DNA of 64,000 bases from Bacillota bacterium (GTDB lineage: Bacteria; Bacillota; UBA4882; UBA8346). Position 1 is the first letter of the stretch, and every line of letters starts with the position of its first letter. The DNA lies in contig JAEYPR010000031.1 of NCBI GenBank assembly GCA_023410535.1, positions 186,001 to 250,000 of the forward strand, written 5' to 3'. Both the position numbers and the translations under genes were made by a program. Shown here in pieces: positions 59,400 through 64,000 of the stretch. The notes below the pieces were generated by a model that saw only the letters and a program-made list of their open reading frames with translations, was not told where the DNA came from and searched no databases.

Positions 59400-62300
59400 A
59401 TGGGAGAAGTATCCAATCGGACCAGGTGGATTGGAAAGGTTATGAGGAGTATCCCGCGACGCGCACGGGTTACAGCCTGCATAGCGTTGTCACTCATGGT
59501 GGCAACGTTTATTGCTTGTGTTGCAAGCAACAGTATTACGGCGTTGGCTGCAACAACCGTGTCAATTACAAAAAGCGGGGGGTGGCTGGAGACTGCCTAT
59601 GTAGAATGGACTCCGGTCGCGGGAGCTACAGGATACAACGTATATTACAAGCCTGAGAATGCTTCCGATGCACAGTATGCTAAGATTGACGCTCCATTAA
59701 TAAGGCAGTATTCATCGCGTTACCGAGCCGATGTACTCGGTTTGACGGCGGGAAATTATGTTTTAAAAGTAGTACCCACGGAGAATGATGTGGAAGTCGC
59801 TGCTGCGGCAGCAATTACGCAAGCGCTTACGGTAAAAGCGCATACCAGGGAAGGGTTCGCGTTTTCGGCGCAATCGCCGATGGGGACGGGCTCCGGCGGG
59901 TATAACGATAATGGTACGGTGCCAAGTGGTGCTCAGATTATTTACATTACGCCAAGTACCGCCAATACGGTAACATTAACTGTCATAACAAACAATAAGG
60001 GCGCTACAACGGCTTGCACGGGCCTGGTCAATATCTTGGCGGCGAGGCAAAAAGGTTATGATAAAACCCCGCTGATCATCCGACTTATCGGCAAAGTTAA
60101 AGGGTCCGATATCAGCGGTCTTAACAGCAGTGGTTATATCCAAGTCAAAGGTTGTTATAATGTAACTTTAGAGGGTATTGGCGAAGATGCCACTGTTTAT
60201 GAATGGGGTATTCTGGTCAGAGAAGCGCACAATGTCGAAATTAGAAACCTGGGAATTATGTTATTCCCGGATGATGGGATTTCACTCGACACCGGCAACC
60301 AAAATATTTGGGTTCATAATAATGACATATTTTATGGTTCGACGGGGGGAGACTCCGACCAGGCTAAAGGCGACGGATCCTGTGATGTGAAGGGTTTCTC
60401 CGACTATGTTACCGTCTCATACAATCACTTTTGGGATTCGGGAAAATGTTCCCTTTGCGGCATGGGTGATTCGAAGGAATTTCATGTAACCTACCACCAT
60501 AACTGGTTTGACCACTCCGATTCCAGACATCCGCGGATCAGATTCGGTACGGTTCACATTTACAATAACTATTTTGACGGTGTTTCCAAGTATGGTGTCG
60601 GTAACACCACCAGTGGCTCCGCCTTCGTCGAAGCGAATTATTTTAGACATTGTAAATACCCGATGTTAATCTCGTTACAAGGTTCGGATATTTATAATAG
60701 CGATACCGGAGCGTATGATACCAAGTTGGGAACTTTTTCAAGCGAACCGGGCGGTATGAATAAAGCCTTCAATAATAAGATAGAAGGCGCAACCAGGCTT
60801 ATTTACGCCAATGGCGATAATGGGGATGCTACGCAGTTCGATGCTTATTTAGCGACAACCAGAGATGAACAGGTTTCCAGTACATACAAGACGCTTAATG
60901 GCGGAAATGCTTATAACAATTTCGACACGGCTTCAACCATGTATTCGTACACGCCGGATTCGCCGGAAGCTGCGAAAGCAATCGTCACAACTTACGCGGG
61001 AAGAGTGAACGGCGGCGACTTTAAATGGACTTTCACGGAAGCGGATGATACCTCTTATGATGTCAATACTGCATTAAAAGAAAAAATTAAAAGCTATCAG
61101 CCGGATCAATCAATACCGGCGCCGGCAGCACCGACCAATTTAACCGCAACTGCGGACAACGCGCAAGTTACTTTAAGTTGGACGGCCTCTTCCGGAGCGG
61201 TCTGCTATAATGTGAAACGGGCAACGACCGCCGGCGGACCGTATACCACCGTTAAGTCGGGGTTAGTCGCAACCGGCTATGTCGATACCGGCTTAACGAA
61301 TGGAACAAAATACTACTATGTTGTCACTGCAATGAATTCCACTGGGGGAGAAAGTGAAAACTCGTTAGAAGTCAATGCAACGCCGACCCCGCCAGCGGCA
61401 CCGGCAACACCGGCCAATTTTACAGCCACTGCAGGCGATGCGGAAGTTACTTTAAGTTGGACGGCATCGACCGGAGCAACCAGCTATAATGTGAAACGGG
61501 CAACGACTTCCGGCGGACCGTATACAACCGTTAAGACAGGTCTAACCGCAACCAGTTATACAGATACCGGCCTGACTAATGGAACAACCTACTATTATGT
61601 AGTTTCCGCCGTAAATGCCGGAGGCGAAAGTCCAAATTCGGCCGAGGCAAGCGCTAAACCAGTCCTTTCGCTACCGGCAGTACCCGCCAATCTAGCTATA
61701 ACGGTTGGAGACAAACAGCTCGGCTTAAGCTGGACGGCATCAAAGGGAGCAGTCAGTTATAATGTAAAACGGGCAACGACTTCCGGCGGGTCATATACAA
61801 CGGTTAAGACCGGTTTAACCACCACCAATTATACCGATACCGGATTAAACAACGGAACAAAATACTATTACGTAGTTTCTGGGGTAAACGCTATCGGAGA
61901 AGGCGCAAATTCAGCCGAAGTCAGTGCGACGCCGAGAGCCATCCTGCTCTCTAATCTGGTGGTTAATGATACAAGCTACGCTACTTATTGGTCCATACAG
62001 AGCAATATCCAGGTAGGCTCGATTATATTTGGTGATAGAGCTTCTGGAGGTAAAATCTATAAAATAAAAACACTCCCTTCAGCTTATGTGGGATGTGACT
62101 GGATCAGTACCGCCTGTGACTCTAAAAATTATACCGGTACGACATTGGCAACCTTTACTGTCAATACCGCGGCAATAGTTTATGTGGCAGTTGATGACCG
62201 CGTGACTACGAAGCCTTCATGGCTGTCGAGCTGGACCGACACGGGCGATAATATCACTGACGATGAATCTCCATCAGTAACTTTCAGTTTATACAGCAAA

Positions 62301-64000
62301 ACCTTTGGTTCGGGAGATCAAGTAACCCTTGGTCCGCAAAGCTATTCCGGCTCATGTACCGGATACTTTGTCCTCGCAAAGCTTAATAATACTTTGCCAT
62401 CGATCAGTATTAACGATGTTACCGTTACCGAAGGTAACAGTGGGACGACGAACGCTGTCTTCACCGTGAGTCTCTCCAAGGCTTTTGCAGAAGCGGTTAC
62501 TGTAAATTATGCAACCGTCGACGGTACCGCGACTACAGCGAACAACGATTATGTAGCCGCCGCCGGAACCATCACTTTCAATAGCGGCGAAACCTCGAAA
62601 ACGATTAGCGTTATCGTTAATGGCGATACGGAAAAAGAAGAAGACGAGCTTTTCTATGTCGACTTAAGCAATGCATCTTCCAATGCGACGGTCACGACCA
62701 GTCGCGGTACCGGGACGATTCTCGATGATGACCGGGTGCCGGCTGCTACGCCGACATTCAGCCTGGCCGGTGGCAATTACAACACGCCTCAGACCGTAAC
62801 TATCAGCTGCGCCACCGATGGAGCCAAGATCTATTACACCAGCGACGGGACCGAGCCTTCGGAAACAGCTGCCTTATATCACGGCGATCCGATTGTTGTT
62901 GGAAGTACGATGACGCTAAAAGCGAAAGCCTTCCTGAACGGTTGGAGGCCCAGTGCTACGGCAAGCGTATCATATACGATTCTGGGTACGATTGTCACAA
63001 ACCAGCCCGGCAATAATCAATCCGAAAATTCGCCGGCAGTGCTCAAGACGGCGCAGGGCTACCGAAACGATCAGTCGGTAAAATATAATGGAGCTACTTT
63101 GCTTTTGAGCAAAGGAAACAGCGGCCGGATCTCCGACCTCTGGTTGTACTATCCGAATATCAGCGGTTCCGGAACCGGACAGATTCCGGCAAACGCGAAG
63201 ATCGTCCAGGCTAAACTGGTTCTTACCGTAAAAAACATCACGGGAAACCTTTATGCGTCGCATGGATTTAAAATCTACACCATCACCGACCCCGACGGTT
63301 ACGGCGCGCCTTGCTTTGGTGCGGACGGAGTCCGGAATGGACTGGATTTCTATTACCGCGACCACCGGGCGGGAAAAAATCTGCCTTGGAAAAACAATGC
63401 AGCCGATATTACCGGCTTGTTGAATGAAAACTCCGCTGCGGATTCCTTCGGGTTTGTTCCGGCTTTATTCCAAGCGCAGGGAGAAAGCCAAATTCAACTG
63501 GATGTTACTTCGTCGGTCCAGGCTTGGTTAGGCGGTCAATCGAATCAAGGTTGGTTCCTGACCATCGATAATTCCGAAGGCTGGCAATCCGGCGACAGTA
63601 TCGAGTTTTACGGATTGGCTGAGACGGATGCCGCTAAACGGCCAATGTTGCAAATAAATTACCTTACCCAAGGCAGTGTGGCTTCCCAAGATCCGGTCAC
63701 AAATTTGACAGCGGTTTCCGGCGACAAACAGGTCGCGCTCTCTTGGACTCCGCCGGCGGTTTCCAATGGGGTGAAAATCGTCCGGAAAGCGGGATCAGTC
63801 CCCTTCGATTCCTTAGACGGAACCTTGGTTTACGACGGACCCGCAAGCAATGTGACAGATCAAGGCTTGACCAATGGCACCACCTATTATTACTCGGTTT
63901 TCGCTTACGATAGCTTGCGAAACTATAGTAATAAAGTTTGGACCAACGCGGTTCCAACCGTAGGTGGCGGGCAACCGGCCACGCCGAGCAATTTGACAGT
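59400..64000 (+). CDS. secreted modular pectate lyase (PL1) with FN3, Calx-beta and other modules; 3' end outside window
   Basis: Open without a stop from ATG 59400 to the window end (over 1530 residues). Signal peptide with a long basic n-region (to about residue 51). FN3-like segment (52-135). PL1 pectate lyase (about 140-500): 'IWVHNNDIFYG', 'SDYVTVSYNHFWDSGKCSL', 'VTYHHNWFDH', catalytic Arg in 'RHPRIRFGTVHIYNNYFDG'. Three similar FN3 repeats (about 574-845, 'VTLSWTASSGA-YNVKRATT' pattern). A 'PSWLSSWTDTGDNI' module (to about 995). Calx-beta (about 998-1112). Chitobiase-C-like module ('YYTSDGTEPSE'). A DNRLRE-type domain (about 1197-1420) and a further FN3. Cleaves polygalacturonate outside the cell. 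Confidence 0.9.
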   Translation, partial: MGEVSNRTRWIGKVMRSIPRRARVTACIALSLMVATFIACVASNSITALAATTVSITKSGGWLETAYVEWTPVAGATGYNVYYKPENASDAQYAKIDAPLIRQYSSRYRADVLGLTAGNYVLKVVPTENDVEVAAAAAITQALTVKAHTREGFAFSAQSPMGTGSGGYNDNGTVPSGAQIIYITPSTANTVTLTVITNNKGATTACTGLVNILAARQKGYDKTPLIIRLIGKVKGSDISGLNSSGYIQVKGCYNVTLEGIGEDATVYEWGILVREAHNVEIRNLGIMLFPDDGISLDTGNQNIWVHNNDIFYGSTGGDSDQAKGDGSCDVKGFSDYVTVSYNHFWDSGKCSLCGMGDSKEFHVTYHHNWFDHSDSRHPRIRFGTVHIYNNYFDGVSKYGVGNTTSGSAFVEANYFRHCKYPMLISLQGSDIYNSDTGAYDTKLGTFSSEPGGMNKAFNNKIEGATRLIYANGDNGDATQFDAYLATTRDEQVSSTYKTLNGGNAYNNFDTASTMYSYTPDSPEAAKAIVTTYAGRVNGGDFKWTFTEADDTSYDVNTALKEKIKSYQPDQSIPAPAAPTNLTATADNAQVTLSWTASSGAVCYNVKRATTAGGPYTTVKSGLVATGYVDTGLTNGTKYYYVVTAMNSTGGESENSLEVNATPTPPAAPATPANFTATAGDAEVTLSWTASTGATSYNVKRATTSGGPYTTVKTGLTATSYTDTGLTNGTTYYYVVSAVNAGGESPNSAEASAKPVLSLPAVPANLAITVGDKQLGLSWTASKGAVSYNVKRATTSGGSYTTVKTGLTTTNYTDTGLNNGTKYYYVVSGVNAIGEGANSAEVSATPRAILLSNLVVNDTSYATYWSIQSNIQVGSIIFGDRASGGKIYKIKTLPSAYVGCDWISTACDSKNYTGTTLATFTVNTAAIVYVAVDDRVTTKPSWLSSWTDTGDNITDDESPSVTFSLYSKTFGSGDQVTLGPQSYSGSCTGYFVLAKLNNTLPSISINDVTVTEGNSGTTNAVFTVSLSKAFAEAVTVNYATVDGTATTANNDYVAAAGTITFNSGETSKTISVIVNGDTEKEEDELFYVDLSNASSNATVTTSRGTGTILDDDRVPAATPTFSLAGGNYNTPQTVTISCATDGAKIYYTSDGTEPSETAALYHGDPIVVGSTMTLKAKAFLNGWRPSATASVSYTILGTIVTNQPGNNQSENSPAVLKTAQGYRNDQSVKYNGATLLLSKGNSGRISDLWLYYPNISGSGTGQIPANAKIVQAKLVLTVKNITGNLYASHGFKIYTITDPDGYGAPCFGADGVRNGLDFYYRDHRAGKNLPWKNNAADITGLLNENSAADSFGFVPALFQAQGESQIQLDVTSSVQAWLGGQSNQGWFLTIDNSEGWQSGDSIEFYGLAETDAAKRPMLQINYLTQGSVASQDPVTNLTAVSGDKQVALSWTPPAVSNGVKIVRKAGSVPFDSLDGTLVYDGPASNVTDQGLTNGTTYYYSVFAYDSLRNYSNKVWTNAVPTVGGGQPATPSNLT

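Overview
The window looks like a chromosome segment from a diderm (outer-membrane-bearing), probably spore-forming and fermentative Firmicute. Envelope evidence: a complete RND-MFP-TolC tripartite pump (640-6194), a signal-peptide protein with porin-like beta-strand composition (12334-13317) and a small outer-membrane barrel ending in Phe (41227-41802). Firmicute and sporulation evidence: strong GGAGG ribosome sites, a CotA-like multicopper oxidase and a Spo0E-like small ORF. An energy-converting Ech hydrogenase (51839-57042) fits an H2-producing anaerobe, and rubrerythrin and Fe/Mn superoxide dismutase fit oxygen defence. A Hydrogenispora/Limnochordia-type or Negativicutes-type lineage is my inference; there is no rRNA here to test it.

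Layout. 1-6194: TetR fragment and RND efflux operon. 6367-7632: type Ic aspartate aminotransferase. 7845-12072: very large 7TMR-DISM double-module hybrid histidine kinase overlapping its SARP-like response regulator. 12334-16301: porin-like protein, a 21-bp tandem repeat and a PEP-synthase/rifampicin-phosphotransferase-like dikinase. 16588-27160: carbohydrate locus with two paralogous glycoside-hydrolase-like proteins of a family I do not recognise, a NarL-type two-component pair, a sugar ABC importer (two permeases and a binding protein), an SDR dehydrogenase and an RraA/HMG-aldolase-like protein, suggesting uptake and breakdown of a uronate-type saccharide. 27327-31334: accessory region with an inverted repeat around an AT-rich C_GCAxxG_C_C gene, three XRE regulators, a Spo0E-like ORF and a MazF remnant. 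31408-36059: minus-strand Fe3+/phosphonate/hexose-phosphate-type ABC importer and a sugar-phosphate isomerase. 36243-38018: SOD, then two gene remnants joined end to end (SDR and oxalate-decarboxylase cupin).

38261-41095: two paralogous soluble chemoreceptors with C-terminal zinc-binding (CZB) domains. 41227-43607: OM barrel, Acg-type nitroreductase and TetR regulator with a clear operator. 43907-50930: ferredoxin-type aldo/keto reductase divergent from an AraC regulator, an MsbA-like exporter with a large extracytoplasmic insertion, rubrerythrin and the multicopper oxidase. 50931-51838: 0.9-kb noncoding stretch with degenerate ~84-bp tandem repeats and a candidate structured leader just before echABCDEF-hypA-hypB (51839-58085). 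58257-58967: TVP38-type membrane protein. 59400-end: a giant secreted modular pectate lyase, truncated by the window end, preceded by a 42-bp perfect palindrome whose core matches the AraR operator as I remember it.

Most pieces belong to known families. The best candidates for something undescribed are the GH-like paralog pair with its conserved CxCxxC motif and surrounding sugar locus, the looped AraR-like control of the pectate lyase, and the structured noncoding DNA before the hydrogenase operon.
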